From Faecalicatena orotica (GTDB taxonomy: Bacteria > Bacillota > Clostridia > Lachnospirales > Lachnospiraceae), in NCBI RefSeq assembly GCF_003149245.1, contig NZ_QGDL01000022.1:1-64000 (forward strand): a stretch of 64,000 nucleotides of DNA, written 5' to 3'. Below the pieces are notes generated by a model. It did not search any database. It was given only the letters and a program-made list of their open reading frames with translations, and was not told the origin of the DNA. A program made the translations under genes and the position numbers. Below are positions 32,021 to 42,431 of the stretch, piece after piece; position 1 is the stretch's first letter; each line of letters opens with the position of its first letter.

Positions 32021-34162
32021 ATGGACAGTCTGAAAATCATCAGCTGGTATGAGGTGTTTCCTGACGGGGATGGACGGAAGATTTATGCGGAGACAGTTTT
32101 AGGCGGGAAAGAGATTCATGCAGAAAATGTGATTGAAGTATCAGGCAGAGAGATTGCAGTTGAGGATGCCTTTTTACAGGAAGAGGGATGTGTTAAGATC
32201 GTCCGGCGTATCAGGAAAAAGGAGAGCGCAGGGACGGGACGCGAAAAGAGCGGGATTGCATTTGGGATGGATATCCTGTTAGATGAGGGACGGCAGCTGC
32301 GGTATGGAATTCCTTCCTGCCGGTATTCTTCCGGGTTGAAAGGGAAACATACCTATATGGAGGAACGGCTGACGGCACCGATGGTTATGGCATATGTGGA
32401 AGGTACACAGACCGCGGTTTCTCTCGCAAGAACGAGGACACCTGAGTGTTCGCAGGAGGAAGAAAGGAAAAGAGGGGATTCCTGTTTTCTGCACAGGACC
32501 CTGGCCGGTTCCCTTGGATATGAGTGGCGGGATGGCAGGGAGAACTTCCTGTGTGCCCGCTGGCCCTATGAGGAGATGGACAGCAGTGTGGCGCTTGATT
32601 CGAAGGGAACGCCTGTACAGGCCTTTTATCCGGTGGATGAAGAAGCGTGGGAGGCCGAACTTCATTATGAGATTAAGTGTACTTGTGACAGAACGTTTAC
32701 CGACAGCCTGTATGAGAGATATCAGGAACTGGCGGGGGAGTTTGAAAATGAAGGACACCAGATAGTCAGCCTTCCGTTTACTTTACAGGAGGAAATCATC
32801 TGCCGGGAGACAAGCCTTATGAAGAGCTACCGGGAATTTGGGGAAGACGGGGCAGGATTTTTCTTTCATTTTGATCCGCGCAAAGGATATGGTTCCGAGC
32901 CGTCGGGATTTGGGACTTCCTTTAATACGATACCACACAGCACTTATGTACACATTCTGGAATATGGATTTACCGGAAGGCAGAACCACGCGGCTTTGAT
33001 ACTGGCAAGGGACAAAGGCGGCGAATGGGTGGAAAGGGGCAGGAAGGTGGTGGATTTCTTCCTGAATCACTGTATTCTGGAGAATGGCTGGGTCTACTCA
33101 CTCTATGACCTTAGCAAGGAGGAGCCTTTCTTTTCCTTCGGGGATCCGGAGGCACCTAAGCTCCATTATATGGATTACAGGGAAGCGAAAGGTAATTATC
33201 TCCGGACCATGACAGAACCGATGAACGATGTACTGGAATGCTATAAGTGGTATCACGATCAGGGAAGTGAGCAGAAACCGTGGCTGGAGGCTGTGATACA
33301 GTTTGCAGATCTGCTGGTCTCTCTTCAGAATGGGGACGGTTCCTGGTACCGGGCTTATGAGCCGGACGAGACGCCTGTCTTTATGCTGGAGGACCCGGGG
33401 ATGGCAGAGCGGGAAAGAGAACGGGGAAGAAAAGCGGCATCGGCGATTCCTATCGTGTTCCTCTGCAATCTGGCAGAATACCTGCGCAGCAAAGGAGAAG
33501 ATGCAGATGCCGGCAGCATTGTATTTAGATGGCAGGGCTATCAAAGGGCGGCTGTCAGGGCCGGAGAGTATGTCCTTTCCAGCGGATGCAGGGAGGAACT
33601 CTTTCAGGGCGGTACGCTGGATAACCCCAATGTAGTCGACAAGGAAGCGGCACAGTATGCGATGGCCGGATGCTGGCATTTGTTTGAACAGACCGGGGAG
33701 AAACGTTTTCTGGATGGTGCGGTGACGGCTGCAAGGCAGTTCGTGACATGGAACTATATCTGGAATGCGCCGGTGAAAAAGGAAACCCTTCTCTGTGAGA
33801 AAAAGTTCCGGACAAAAGGAATGGGAGCAATCAACTCAATCTGGTGCGGAGGCGTCGTTGATATTTATTCTTTGTTCCATATACGGGAGCTATATTTGAC
33901 AGGACGCAGGGCAGGAGATACGTTTCTAATGAAAATGGCAGACTGGATCAGTACGGCGGCACACCAGATTATGTCCTGGCCGGGAGATAAGATGGGATTT
34001 ACCGATATCGGGATGCAGCCGGAAGGTTTTGGCATCTGCCCACAGGGAATGGATGAAGGAATGATTCAAAAAGGGGATATATGGGGGACACTCGGATGGA
34101 TTTATTCCGCCGGAATAGACGGCGTGGATAGATATGTAAAAGAACTGCGTAAGGCAGACTGA
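32021..34162 (+). CDS. Uncharacterised six-hairpin-like protein, candidate glycosidase
   Basis: 713 residues, no signal peptide, so cytosolic. A beta-rich N-terminal part (about 1-270) precedes an alpha-helical half with repeated WY/YxxW and GDG motifs (QNGDGSWYRAYE, ECYKWYHDQG, WNYIWNAP, WCGGVVDIYSLF), as in (alpha/alpha)6 six-hairpin glycosidases and lyases. No known GH signature is recognised. It is the first gene of an operon with a sugar ABC importer and a GH127 arabinofuranosidase, so an arabinoside-related substrate is likely. GGGGGG precedes the start. Conserved acidic residues that could be catalytic include those in PNDVLECYKW-like and DNPNVVDKEA segments. The function is inferred from context. 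Confidence 0.7.
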   Translation: MDSLKIISWYEVFPDGDGRKIYAETVLGGKEIHAENVIEVSGREIAVEDAFLQEEGCVKIVRRIRKKESAGTGREKSGIAFGMDILLDEGRQLRYGIPSCRYSSGLKGKHTYMEERLTAPMVMAYVEGTQTAVSLARTRTPECSQEEERKRGDSCFLHRTLAGSLGYEWRDGRENFLCARWPYEEMDSSVALDSKGTPVQAFYPVDEEAWEAELHYEIKCTCDRTFTDSLYERYQELAGEFENEGHQIVSLPFTLQEEIICRETSLMKSYREFGEDGAGFFFHFDPRKGYGSEPSGFGTSFNTIPHSTYVHILEYGFTGRQNHAALILARDKGGEWVERGRKVVDFFLNHCILENGWVYSLYDLSKEEPFFSFGDPEAPKLHYMDYREAKGNYLRTMTEPMNDVLECYKWYHDQGSEQKPWLEAVIQFADLLVSLQNGDGSWYRAYEPDETPVFMLEDPGMAERERERGRKAASAIPIVFLCNLAEYLRSKGEDADAGSIVFRWQGYQRAAVRAGEYVLSSGCREELFQGGTLDNPNVVDKEAAQYAMAGCWHLFEQTGEKRFLDGAVTAARQFVTWNYIWNAPVKKETLLCEKKFRTKGMGAINSIWCGGVVDIYSLFHIRELYLTGRRAGDTFLMKMADWISTAAHQIMSWPGDKMGFTDIGMQPEGFGICPQGMDEGMIQKGDIWGTLGWIYSAGIDGVDRYVKELRKAD

Positions 34163-34175
34163 AGGAGGAAAAGTA

Positions 34176-35471
34176 ATGAAGAAAAAAAGAGTATTGAGTG
34201 TGTTACTGGCGGCAGCGATGGCGGTTTCCATGCTGGCAGGGTGTGGTTCATCCAAGAAGGATGACCAGCAGAAGGCAGAGAAATCTGACTCAGGGGCAGT
34301 TGTCCTGAACATGTACCACAGCTGGAGTACGGATTCGGAGAGAGGGGCGGCGCTGGACAAACTGATTCAGGAGTTCAATGATGAGAATAAAGGAAAGATA
34401 GAAGTAAAAGTGACCGTGAACCCAGATTTCCCGGCATATCAGGAAAAAGTAAAGACGATGATTTCCACGGATACGACCCCGGATATCTTCCATTATAATT
34501 TTAACCCGAACGACCTGTCCAGACAGGAATCAGGGAAACTGATGGACTTTACAAAGTATATGGATGACGAGTGGGCTGACAGATTCGGCGAGGGCGACCT
34601 CGAGACGCTGACTGTGAACGGTGAAATCTCATCGATTCCGTTTGAAAAGGCCGGAGCGGTTTTTTATTATAACAAAGAGCTTTTTGCGCAGGCAGGAATC
34701 GACGAATTCCCTGATACATGGGACGGGCTCCTGAAGGCATGCGCGGACTTAAAGGATGCGGGAATCACTCCGTTTTCACTGTATACAGCAGACGATGCGT
34801 GGTATACATGCAACCTGTTTACTTATCTCGCGGCAAGCTATGCAGGGACAGAGACGCTCAATGAGGGCGGAAGCATTGATACGGCTGAGATGAAAAAAGC
34901 GGCTGAGATGCTGAGGAAATTCTGGGATTATACGACCGGGGATGCCATTGGGGCAAACTATTCTGTAGCTATGAATAACTTTGCGTCCGGTAAAACAGCG
35001 ATTGCGATCGACGGCCCGTGGCTGATCGGTTCCCTGACGGATATCCAGGATAAGGTCGGGATTGCCAAAGCACCGTCATTCAAAGATGGCAAGGTGGCAG
35101 AGAATTATCTTGTGACAGATGCACAGACACCCTGGGCTGCGGCGAAAACAGATGATGCAGAAAAAGAAGAGGCAATCGTGGCATTCATGAAGTATATCAC
35201 TTCCGAAGAAAGTGTTAAACAGCTGACGCTGGAAGGCGCGGTTTTCCTGTCACCGAAGTTAAATATGGAAGATCCTGACGTAAAAAATACAGAAGGGCTG
35301 CTTGGAGAATATCTTGCCCTGAATTCAGTTGTTGAGGGAAGTACCGTTAATATCCAGAGAAATCTGACGACAACAGCGAATACAAAACTGCCGTCTCTTC
35401 TGGAAAGCCTTGCACTGGACAGTGTGACTCCGGATGAATTTATCGGACAGCTGTCCAAAGAAAACCAATAG
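34176..35471 (+). CDS. Extracellular sugar-binding lipoprotein of an ABC importer
   Basis: 431 residues. The signal peptide and lipobox MLAGC (cysteine about 24) are clear. The mature protein is a type 1 solute-binding protein (KLIQEFNDENKGKIEVKV, DIFHYNFNPNDLS, GKTAIAIDGPWLIG). It captures a sugar, here probably an arabino-oligosaccharide, and delivers it to the two permeases behind it. AAGGAGG precedes the ATG. Substrate assignment rests on the GH127 gene in the operon. Confidence 0.93.
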   Translation: MKKKRVLSVLLAAAMAVSMLAGCGSSKKDDQQKAEKSDSGAVVLNMYHSWSTDSERGAALDKLIQEFNDENKGKIEVKVTVNPDFPAYQEKVKTMISTDTTPDIFHYNFNPNDLSRQESGKLMDFTKYMDDEWADRFGEGDLETLTVNGEISSIPFEKAGAVFYYNKELFAQAGIDEFPDTWDGLLKACADLKDAGITPFSLYTADDAWYTCNLFTYLAASYAGTETLNEGGSIDTAEMKKAAEMLRKFWDYTTGDAIGANYSVAMNNFASGKTAIAIDGPWLIGSLTDIQDKVGIAKAPSFKDGKVAENYLVTDAQTPWAAAKTDDAEKEEAIVAFMKYITSEESVKQLTLEGAVFLSPKLNMEDPDVKNTEGLLGEYLALNSVVEGSTVNIQRNLTTTANTKLPSLLESLALDSVTPDEFIGQLSKENQ

Positions 35472-35495
35472 GAAAAAGAAAGGGGCTGGCAAACA

Positions 35496-36362
35496 ATGAA
35501 AAAACGGCAGACAGTGTTATATATGGCACCAGCGGTAATTCTTATCCTGGCATTCTTCTTAGGTCCGCTGTGTTATCTGGGATATGTAAGCTTTTTTGAA
35601 TGGAACGGCCTCGGGCCGAAGGCATTCGTTGGATTCGCAAACTTTCAGTATATATTCTCAGATCCTGTTTTTAGGATGGCATTTAAAAATACCGTTATCT
35701 GGCTTCTGTCAGCCCTGTTTTTACACATTCCCTTCGGGCTGCTTCTGGCGCTGCTTTTAAACAGGCAGCCCAGAGGATGGAAATTTCTGAGAGTCATGTA
35801 TTTCATTCCCAATGTGATTTCAACGACAGCAGTTGCCTTTCTGTGGTATTTTATCTATCATGTTGATGTAGGTCTCTTAAATAATATACTGAAAAGCATT
35901 GGATTGGGAAGACTGGCGCATGCATGGCTCAATGACCCGGGGACCGCACTGGTCTGCAATCAGGTTCCGTTTATCTTCTATGTAGGGCTGACAATGATCA
36001 TATTCCTGACACAGCTTTCTACCGTGCCGAAGGAACTGAAAGAGGCCGCGATGGTGGACGGCGCGACAGGGATCCAGATCGATATCCATGTCTACCTGCC
36101 AATGATGAAACCGGCAATCATTACGAATATCATGCTGAATCTGGCATTCTGCCTCAGAACGTTTGAATATCCGTTCCTGATGACAGGAGGTGGTCCGGCG
36201 AACAGTACGACGAACCTTTCACTGTATATTTACAGGGAAATGGTCGGCTCCAACAGATACGGGATATCGATGGTGGCAGGTCTGGTAACAGTACTGCTCG
36301 GTTTCGGAATCATGATACTTGTAAATATGCTTCAAAGAGAAAGGAGGAGCTGCCATGAATAG
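35496..36362 (+). CDS. ABC sugar permease, MalF/UgpA type
   Basis: 288 residues, six transmembrane segments. The EAA loop, where the ATPase docks, is KELKEAAMVDGATGIQIDIHVYLP. It overlaps the second permease gene by 8 nt. No ATPase gene is in the operon, so an unlinked MsmK/UgpC-type ATPase is probably shared, as is common in Firmicute CUT1 systems. Confidence 0.93.
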   Translation: MKKRQTVLYMAPAVILILAFFLGPLCYLGYVSFFEWNGLGPKAFVGFANFQYIFSDPVFRMAFKNTVIWLLSALFLHIPFGLLLALLLNRQPRGWKFLRVMYFIPNVISTTAVAFLWYFIYHVDVGLLNNILKSIGLGRLAHAWLNDPGTALVCNQVPFIFYVGLTMIIFLTQLSTVPKELKEAAMVDGATGIQIDIHVYLPMMKPAIITNIMLNLAFCLRTFEYPFLMTGGGPANSTTNLSLYIYREMVGSNRYGISMVAGLVTVLLGFGIMILVNMLQRERRSCHE

Positions 36363-37182
36363 CAGAAAATCACCCGAGCGTACAATCATGTACATATTTC
36401 TGGCAGCCGTGCTCGTATTTATGATGGTGCCGTTTTTCTGGCTGCTTGTTTCATCCTTCCGGCCGAATGCGGATCTCTTTAACGAACCGTTTGCGGTGCC
36501 GAAGCATCTTTCGCTTGAGAACTTCAAGGCAGTGATGGAAAGCCATCCGATGGTATTGTATTTTTTCAATACGGTGGCAGTGGCGGCTCTGGCAACCGTG
36601 ATTTCTATTCTGTCAGCCACTCTGGCTTCCTATGCCATGCTATACAGGTTCACAAGCAGGAAAATCCTGACCGTGCTTTTCTCTATGTGCCTGTTTATCC
36701 CGACCAATGCATTCTTAGTGCCATACTATGTGATGATTAATAAGATCGGGCTCTATGATAACATTCTCGGGATCGCGCTGGTGTATGCGGGGGTAAACCT
36801 GCCGATGAGCCTGATGGTGGTGCGCGGATATATGGAGACGATTCCCGGGGAACTTCTGGAATCAGCGAAAATAGACGGGGCAACAGCGGGACAGGCTTTC
36901 CGGAAAATCATACTGCCTATTTCAAAACCCGGTATCGTCACCGCCTGTGTATTCATCGTCATCAATTCCTGGAATGAACTGCTCTTTGCAAATCTTCTGA
37001 ACCAGAGTGACGCTTCCAGAACGATCCAGGTGGCGATCCGTTCCTTCCTAACGACCTTCGAGGCCAATTATGCATATGCATTTGCGGCGATGGTGATTTC
37101 CATCCTGCCTACCATCGTGATTTATGCCATGCTGACAGACAAGATCATAGGGGGAATGACAGCCGGGGCGGTGAAAGGGTAA
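36355..37182 (+). CDS. ABC sugar permease, MalG/UgpE type
   Basis: 275 residues, six transmembrane segments, with the EAA loop ELLESAKIDGATAGQAFRKIILP and the conserved C-terminal FAAMVISILPTIVIY. It is the partner of the permease ending at 36362. GGAGGAG lies inside the end of that gene. Together with the lipoprotein it makes a CUT1-type importer. Confidence 0.93.
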   Translation: MNSRKSPERTIMYIFLAAVLVFMMVPFFWLLVSSFRPNADLFNEPFAVPKHLSLENFKAVMESHPMVLYFFNTVAVAALATVISILSATLASYAMLYRFTSRKILTVLFSMCLFIPTNAFLVPYYVMINKIGLYDNILGIALVYAGVNLPMSLMVVRGYMETIPGELLESAKIDGATAGQAFRKIILPISKPGIVTACVFIVINSWNELLFANLLNQSDASRTIQVAIRSFLTTFEANYAYAFAAMVISILPTIVIYAMLTDKIIGGMTAGAVKG

Positions 37183-37223
37183 GTGAGTCCGGAAATGTAT
37201 AAAAAGTAAAAGGGGGATATCTT

Positions 37224-38762
37224 ATGAGAATGATGATCGTGGAAGACGAGGACAATATCCGGGAGGGGCTTGTATCCCTGCTGGACTGGCAGGAAGAAGG
37301 GTTTGACCCTCCCGTACTATTTGGGGGTGCAATCGAGGCGCTGGAATATCTGGAAACAGAGAAAGTGGATGTAATTCTGACAGATATTTATATGCCGGTC
37401 TTAAACGGTCTGGAATTTATTAAGATGATACGCACGGAGAACCTGACGTGTGACATTATTATACTGACCGGGCATGACAGGTTTGAGTTTGCACAGGAAG
37501 CCGTGGAGCTGGGCGTGAAGCGTTACCTGTTAAAGCCGGTATCCCCCGATAAACTGAGGTCGGTGCTCTCGGATATACGCAGGGACATTGCAGAGCGGAT
37601 GAAGCTCATGGACTGGATCGCGATTGCCGAGAAACAGCTGGAAGAAAATCTCCCGGTTCTGCGCAACCAGTTCTGGAACGACCTGCTGGCAGAACGTTTC
37701 GCAGAGAAGGAACAGATGGAACTGCGGGCGGGAAAAGCATCGGTTTATCTTCCAAAAAGCGAGGTCACCTGTGTGGCGATCCGTTATTTTAACCAGAACT
37801 CCAGTCTGACAGAGGAGGTGGCTTTGAGGCAGATCGTGGATGAAATACTGGGTGATGCGGTCGTCTATCTGATGCCTTATGACGGGACCGAACTTGTCAT
37901 CATGGAGGGAAGGCTGTACCAGTTCAAGCTGGAGATTCTGAAGGAGTCTATCGCACAGAATCTGGGACTGGAAGTATGTTTCGGCGTCAGCAAAACCGGA
38001 GCAGAACTGCTTACGGCAGGCAGGCTGGCGAGGGAGGCGGTGGAAGCGGCAAAGTCCATACGAGACATACACGAGATGTATTACCTCTATTTTGCCGATA
38101 TTGCCCCCAAACGTGCGGGCGAATCGGAATATCCATATGCAGATGAAAAACAGATACTGGATATGCTTAAGTTTCACGATACGTTAAACAAGAGGCTCCT
38201 CCAGACTTTTTTCCAGAAAGTGATGCCTCCCCGGTATCCTGTCGAGGAGTCAAAGGTGATGCTGCTCCAGCTGCTGGTCGCCATGAACCGTACGGCAAAT
38301 GATATGGGGGTCGATGTTCTGGAAGAGTTCAGGAATACGGAAAGCTGCATCAGGAATTTTGACGGACCGGAGCAGTCCTTTCAGGATATGGCCGGGAGGA
38401 TTATACAGAAAAAACGCAGTTCAACAAGAAGATATGTGGAAGTGATTGCCGGGCAGGTAGAGGAAATTGTCGAAAGAGAGTATTCTAACCCGGAGCTGTC
38501 CGTGAGTTATCTCGCTGACAGGCTCGCCCTGACATCCAATTATCTGTCCAGAATCTTCCGGAGCCTGACAGGGGAAACCTGTATTGAATATATCACAAAG
38601 GTACGTATGAACGCAGCGAAAGAGATGCTCGAACATACAGACAAAAAGAGCTATGTGATTGCCGGAGAAGCCGGCTATAAAAATGCAAATTATTTCAGCG
38701 CGATGTTTAAGAAATATACGGGACTGTCTCCAAAGGAATATCGGGAAAGGAGTAAAGCGTGA
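37224..38762 (+). CDS. AraC-type response regulator (YesN family)
   Basis: 512 residues. The N-terminal receiver has the phospho-acceptor aspartate in VDVILTDIYMP and the lysine of YLLKPVSP. A central 270-residue region lacks a recognised domain. Two helix-turn-helix AraC units lie at the C-terminus (LSVSYLADRLALTSNYLSRIFR, ending SPKEYRER). It overlaps its kinase gene by 4 nt (GTGA). It probably activates this arabinoside operon when the kinase senses extracellular or imported sugar. Confidence 0.92.
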   Translation: MRMMIVEDEDNIREGLVSLLDWQEEGFDPPVLFGGAIEALEYLETEKVDVILTDIYMPVLNGLEFIKMIRTENLTCDIIILTGHDRFEFAQEAVELGVKRYLLKPVSPDKLRSVLSDIRRDIAERMKLMDWIAIAEKQLEENLPVLRNQFWNDLLAERFAEKEQMELRAGKASVYLPKSEVTCVAIRYFNQNSSLTEEVALRQIVDEILGDAVVYLMPYDGTELVIMEGRLYQFKLEILKESIAQNLGLEVCFGVSKTGAELLTAGRLAREAVEAAKSIRDIHEMYYLYFADIAPKRAGESEYPYADEKQILDMLKFHDTLNKRLLQTFFQKVMPPRYPVEESKVMLLQLLVAMNRTANDMGVDVLEEFRNTESCIRNFDGPEQSFQDMAGRIIQKKRSSTRRYVEVIAGQVEEIVEREYSNPELSVSYLADRLALTSNYLSRIFRSLTGETCIEYITKVRMNAAKEMLEHTDKKSYVIAGEAGYKNANYFSAMFKKYTGLSPKEYRERSKA

Positions 38763-40450
38763 AGCGCAGATTCAAATCCATAAAGAACAGAATCATGGTT
38801 TTCTTTATCGGTGTGGCAGTCTTCCAGATTGCGGCTATGGCTTTGTTTGCGGTTTTCCATCTTCGCCCGTCTCTGACGAAAATGTATGAAGAGCATCTGG
38901 AAAAGTTTACAGAGTCTGCATTCTGGGAAATTAATTCGGCAAAGATGAAGATAGAAAATTATACGGTGAACATGATTGGTGATTCCGACATACAGGAGTT
39001 TTTAAGATACGCAGATAACAGCAGCCAGAACTATGTGCCGTCCATGACGGCAGAGATGCGGAACCGGATTCTGTCTTATACGGATTATGACAGCGCGATC
39101 AGGTCCATTTACCTGATCGACAATTACGGGAGGATGTACAGCAACCTTTCCCATAATGCGGTGTCCGGGTATCTGGAGTCAAAGGAGGATCTAAAGGGCA
39201 GAAAAGATGCATCCGCCGTATGGTTTACAGATTTTAATGACAGCAGCATCGTTGTGTACCGGATTGTGAACAATAATACAACGGATCTGACGCAGAAGAT
39301 TGGTGCAGTCTGCATGGTGATTGACAAAAGCCTCTTTGTGGACCGGATCGGCCAGTTTCTTCTGGAAGACACACAGAATTACCGCCTGGAGAGTGTGGAC
39401 GGCAATTTCAGGCTATCTTCTGTTGGTGACGGGGACACGCTTTCAGATAAAAAGTATATTATCAGCTCCCGGGACAATGGTATCTGGAGGCTGAAAACCT
39501 GGATTGATAAGAACGAGGCCTATGCCTCTATTTATTTGATTTTCAAAATCCTTTCACTGGAGCTGATGGTACTGCTTGTGATTAGTGTGTGTATGGTCAT
39601 CTATCTTTCCGGCAGGATTACAAAACCCATTTCAGATATCAGGAATGCCATGAAACAGGTCGGAAAAGGCAATATGCGTTCAGAGGTGCCTGTCAGCGGT
39701 GAGGATGAGATCGGGCAGCTTGCGGAAACGATGAACAGGATGTCAAAAAAAATCGGGGAGCTGGTAGAAAAGATAAGGCGTGAGGAGACCAACCAGCGCC
39801 TGCTGGAGTTAAAGGCCATGCAGTACCAGATCAACCCGCATTTTCTCTATAACACGCTGGATTCCATCAGCATGTTTGCGCGGAAGAACCATGATGTACA
39901 GAGTGAGGAGCTTGTGATTGCGCTGTCTGATTTTTTTAGGATCAGCTTAAGCCACGGACAGGAATTTGTGACACTGGAAAAGGAGGCAGAATATGCAGTG
40001 TGCTATCTGGAAATCCAGAATATTCGTTTTCCTGACCAGATCACATGGGATGTCTCTGTCGATGAAAAATTGAAGGACATAAAAATCATGAAGTTTATTC
40101 TCCAGCCCCTTGTAGAAAACAGTATCTACCACGGAATCCGTGATGCAGGCAGGAAGGGGCATATACAGATATCTGCTTATCAGGAGTGTGACGGACTTGT
40201 CCTGTGTGTGGAGGACGACGGGACGGGCATGCTGCCGGAGGAACTGAACGAGCTTATGAAGGAACTGGAATCAGAGGAAATCCGCGAGAAAGATATCCAT
40301 GAGGGCGGTTTCGGACTTAAGAATGTCCATCAGAGGCTGAAACTGATGTATGGAGAAAAAAGCGGGCTTCAGATCGAAAGTGAATGGGAGGAAGGGACAA
40401 GGATTAAAATTTTCATTCCACTCAGATGTAAATCTGGAGAAAAAGTGTGA
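38759..40450 (+). CDS. Sensor histidine kinase (YesM/LytS-like)
   Basis: 563 residues, starting at GTG 38759. It has an N-terminal transmembrane segment, a 240-residue extracytoplasmic sensor, a second transmembrane segment (about 260-285), HAMP (RITKPISDIRNAMKQV), the His_kinase domain with phospho-histidine in INPHFLYNTLDS, and HATPase with N box PLVENSIYHG and G1 EDDGTGM. It pairs with the AraC-type regulator. It ends 15 nt before the arabinofuranosidase start. Its ligand is unknown. Confidence 0.92.
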   Translation: MKRRFKSIKNRIMVFFIGVAVFQIAAMALFAVFHLRPSLTKMYEEHLEKFTESAFWEINSAKMKIENYTVNMIGDSDIQEFLRYADNSSQNYVPSMTAEMRNRILSYTDYDSAIRSIYLIDNYGRMYSNLSHNAVSGYLESKEDLKGRKDASAVWFTDFNDSSIVVYRIVNNNTTDLTQKIGAVCMVIDKSLFVDRIGQFLLEDTQNYRLESVDGNFRLSSVGDGDTLSDKKYIISSRDNGIWRLKTWIDKNEAYASIYLIFKILSLELMVLLVISVCMVIYLSGRITKPISDIRNAMKQVGKGNMRSEVPVSGEDEIGQLAETMNRMSKKIGELVEKIRREETNQRLLELKAMQYQINPHFLYNTLDSISMFARKNHDVQSEELVIALSDFFRISLSHGQEFVTLEKEAEYAVCYLEIQNIRFPDQITWDVSVDEKLKDIKIMKFILQPLVENSIYHGIRDAGRKGHIQISAYQECDGLVLCVEDDGTGMLPEELNELMKELESEEIREKDIHEGGFGLKNVHQRLKLMYGEKSGLQIESEWEEGTRIKIFIPLRCKSGEKV

Positions 40451-40464
40451 GAAGAGGGAAAAAG

Positions 40465-42405
40465 ATGGAAAAATTAAAACTGGCAGATTTAAAGGACGTA
40501 AAGATTAAGGACCCTTTCTGGGACAGGCATACGCAACTGGTAAAGTCCGAAATACTGGACTACCAGTGGAGGGCAATGAACGACCAGATTGAGGATGCGC
40601 CGCCCAGCCACTGCATCGAAAATTTCCGGATCGCGGCAGGGGAGTCAGATGGAGAGTTCTTTGGAGCGGTCTTTCAGGATTCCGATGTGGCAAAATGGCT
40701 GGAAGCCGTGGCGTATACGCTGGCGGCAGAACCGGATGCAGAACTGAAAAAACGTGCAGACGGTGTGATTGACCTGATCGGCCGCGCACAACAGCCGGAC
40801 GGATATTTTAATACCTATTTTATACTGAAGGAACCGGGCAAAAGATTTCAGAATCTTTGTGAGGGACATGAACTATATACACTGGGACACATGATAGAGG
40901 CCGCCGTTGCATATAATCAGGCGACCGGTGAAAGAAGATTTCTCGAGATTGTCTGCCGCATGGCAGATCTTGTCGCAGATACATTCGGACCAGAAGAAGG
41001 AAAGCTTCACGGGATGCCGGGACATGAAGAGATTGAGCTTGCCCTCGTGCGTCTGTATGAGGTGACCGGGGAAAGAAAGTATCTGGAAACGGCTAAGTAT
41101 TTCATTGATGTAAGAGGCACGGGAGAGAAAAACTACTTTCTGAAGGAGATGGAACAGGAAGGATTCCGGAATATCTTCCCGGAATTTGAAGACTACCAGC
41201 CAGAGTATTCCCAGTCCCACCTTCCGGTCAGGGAACAAAGGACGGCAGAAGGGCATGCCGTGCGCGCCGTGTATTTATACTCCGCAATGGCAGATCTTGC
41301 AGACCTGTACCATGATGAAAAACTTTTTGAAGCATGCACGAAACTCTGGGACAATATCGTACAGAGAAGAATGTATGTGACCGGCGGGATCGGTTCTTCC
41401 GGTATTCTGGAACGTTTTACAACGGATTATGACCTGCCGAATGACTGCAATTATGGGGAAACGTGTGCTTCGATTGGGCTGGTACTGTTTGGGAGAAGAA
41501 TGGCCCAGATAACCCGCGATGCCAGATACATTGATGTGGCAGAGCGCGCTTTGTATAATACTGTTCTTGCAGGCATTGCCCTGGATGGAAAAAGTTTCTT
41601 CTATGTAAATCCACTGGAAGTATGGCCGGATAACTGCATGGAGCGCACCTCCAAAGAGCATGTAAAAAGCATTCGCCAGAAATGGTTCGGGGTTGCGTGC
41701 TGCCCTCCCAATATCGCGAGGACTCTTTCTTCGCTGGGGCAGTATATATACGGGTATGATAAACACACACTGTTTGTCAACCTTTTCATAGGAAATGAAA
41801 CAGAACTGGAATTAGAAGGTGGCAGAATCCGGGTCAGTCTGGAAACGGAATTTCCCTATAAAAATACATATTCCCTTCGGATTCACGGTGAAGCAGGACG
41901 GATGACACTTGCACTTCGGATTCCGGATTATGCAGTTGATTACCGTATCTTTCAGGACGGTACTGAGGCTGTCTATACGGCAGAAAAAGGCTATGCATAC
42001 ATAAGCGGTGATTTCAGCGGGAAGACACTGGAAGTCCGGTTTCGTTCGGAACCACGTTTCATCAGGGCAAATCCTGCCGTACGCGCCGATGAGGGTAAAG
42101 TGTGCATGATGAACGGGCCGCTTGTTTATGCATTGGAAGAAGCAGATAACGGCGCGAATCTTTCCGGAATTTATCTGGATACCTCGACCCGGCCCGCAAT
42201 GCGGCTGGACCCGGAACTCTTCGGGGGGACATGGGTATTGTCGGCAGACGGATACCGCATTGCGGCAGACAGCTGGGCCCCGGGCGAGCTGTACAAAGAA
42301 GAAAAACCAAAGTTTTTGAAGACAGAAGTACGGGCCATCCCCTATGCATACTGGAATAACAGGGGCAAAGGGGAGATGACAGTATGGGTAAAAGAATGGA
42401 TATAA
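40465..42405 (+). CDS. GH127 beta-L-arabinofuranosidase
   Basis: 646 residues from ATG at 40465 after AGAGGG; the frame also begins at GTG 40447, overlapping the kinase. It matches HypBA1 of Bifidobacterium longum. The zinc-binding glutamate and cysteine (E332, C334 in YGETCA), the nucleophile and its neighbour (C412, C413 in ACCPPNIART) and the acid/base glutamate (E316, 16 residues before E332 as in HypBA1) are all present at conserved spacing. It lacks a signal peptide, so imported beta-L-arabinofuranosides are cleaved in the cytosol. The substrate family includes hydroxyproline-linked arabinans of plant cell walls. Confidence 0.92.
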   Translation: MEKLKLADLKDVKIKDPFWDRHTQLVKSEILDYQWRAMNDQIEDAPPSHCIENFRIAAGESDGEFFGAVFQDSDVAKWLEAVAYTLAAEPDAELKKRADGVIDLIGRAQQPDGYFNTYFILKEPGKRFQNLCEGHELYTLGHMIEAAVAYNQATGERRFLEIVCRMADLVADTFGPEEGKLHGMPGHEEIELALVRLYEVTGERKYLETAKYFIDVRGTGEKNYFLKEMEQEGFRNIFPEFEDYQPEYSQSHLPVREQRTAEGHAVRAVYLYSAMADLADLYHDEKLFEACTKLWDNIVQRRMYVTGGIGSSGILERFTTDYDLPNDCNYGETCASIGLVLFGRRMAQITRDARYIDVAERALYNTVLAGIALDGKSFFYVNPLEVWPDNCMERTSKEHVKSIRQKWFGVACCPPNIARTLSSLGQYIYGYDKHTLFVNLFIGNETELELEGGRIRVSLETEFPYKNTYSLRIHGEAGRMTLALRIPDYAVDYRIFQDGTEAVYTAEKGYAYISGDFSGKTLEVRFRSEPRFIRANPAVRADEGKVCMMNGPLVYALEEADNGANLSGIYLDTSTRPAMRLDPELFGGTWVLSADGYRIAADSWAPGELYKEEKPKFLKTEVRAIPYAYWNNRGKGEMTVWVKEWI

Positions 42406-42431
42406 GATGATTAGACCGGTAAAAATTTTCC

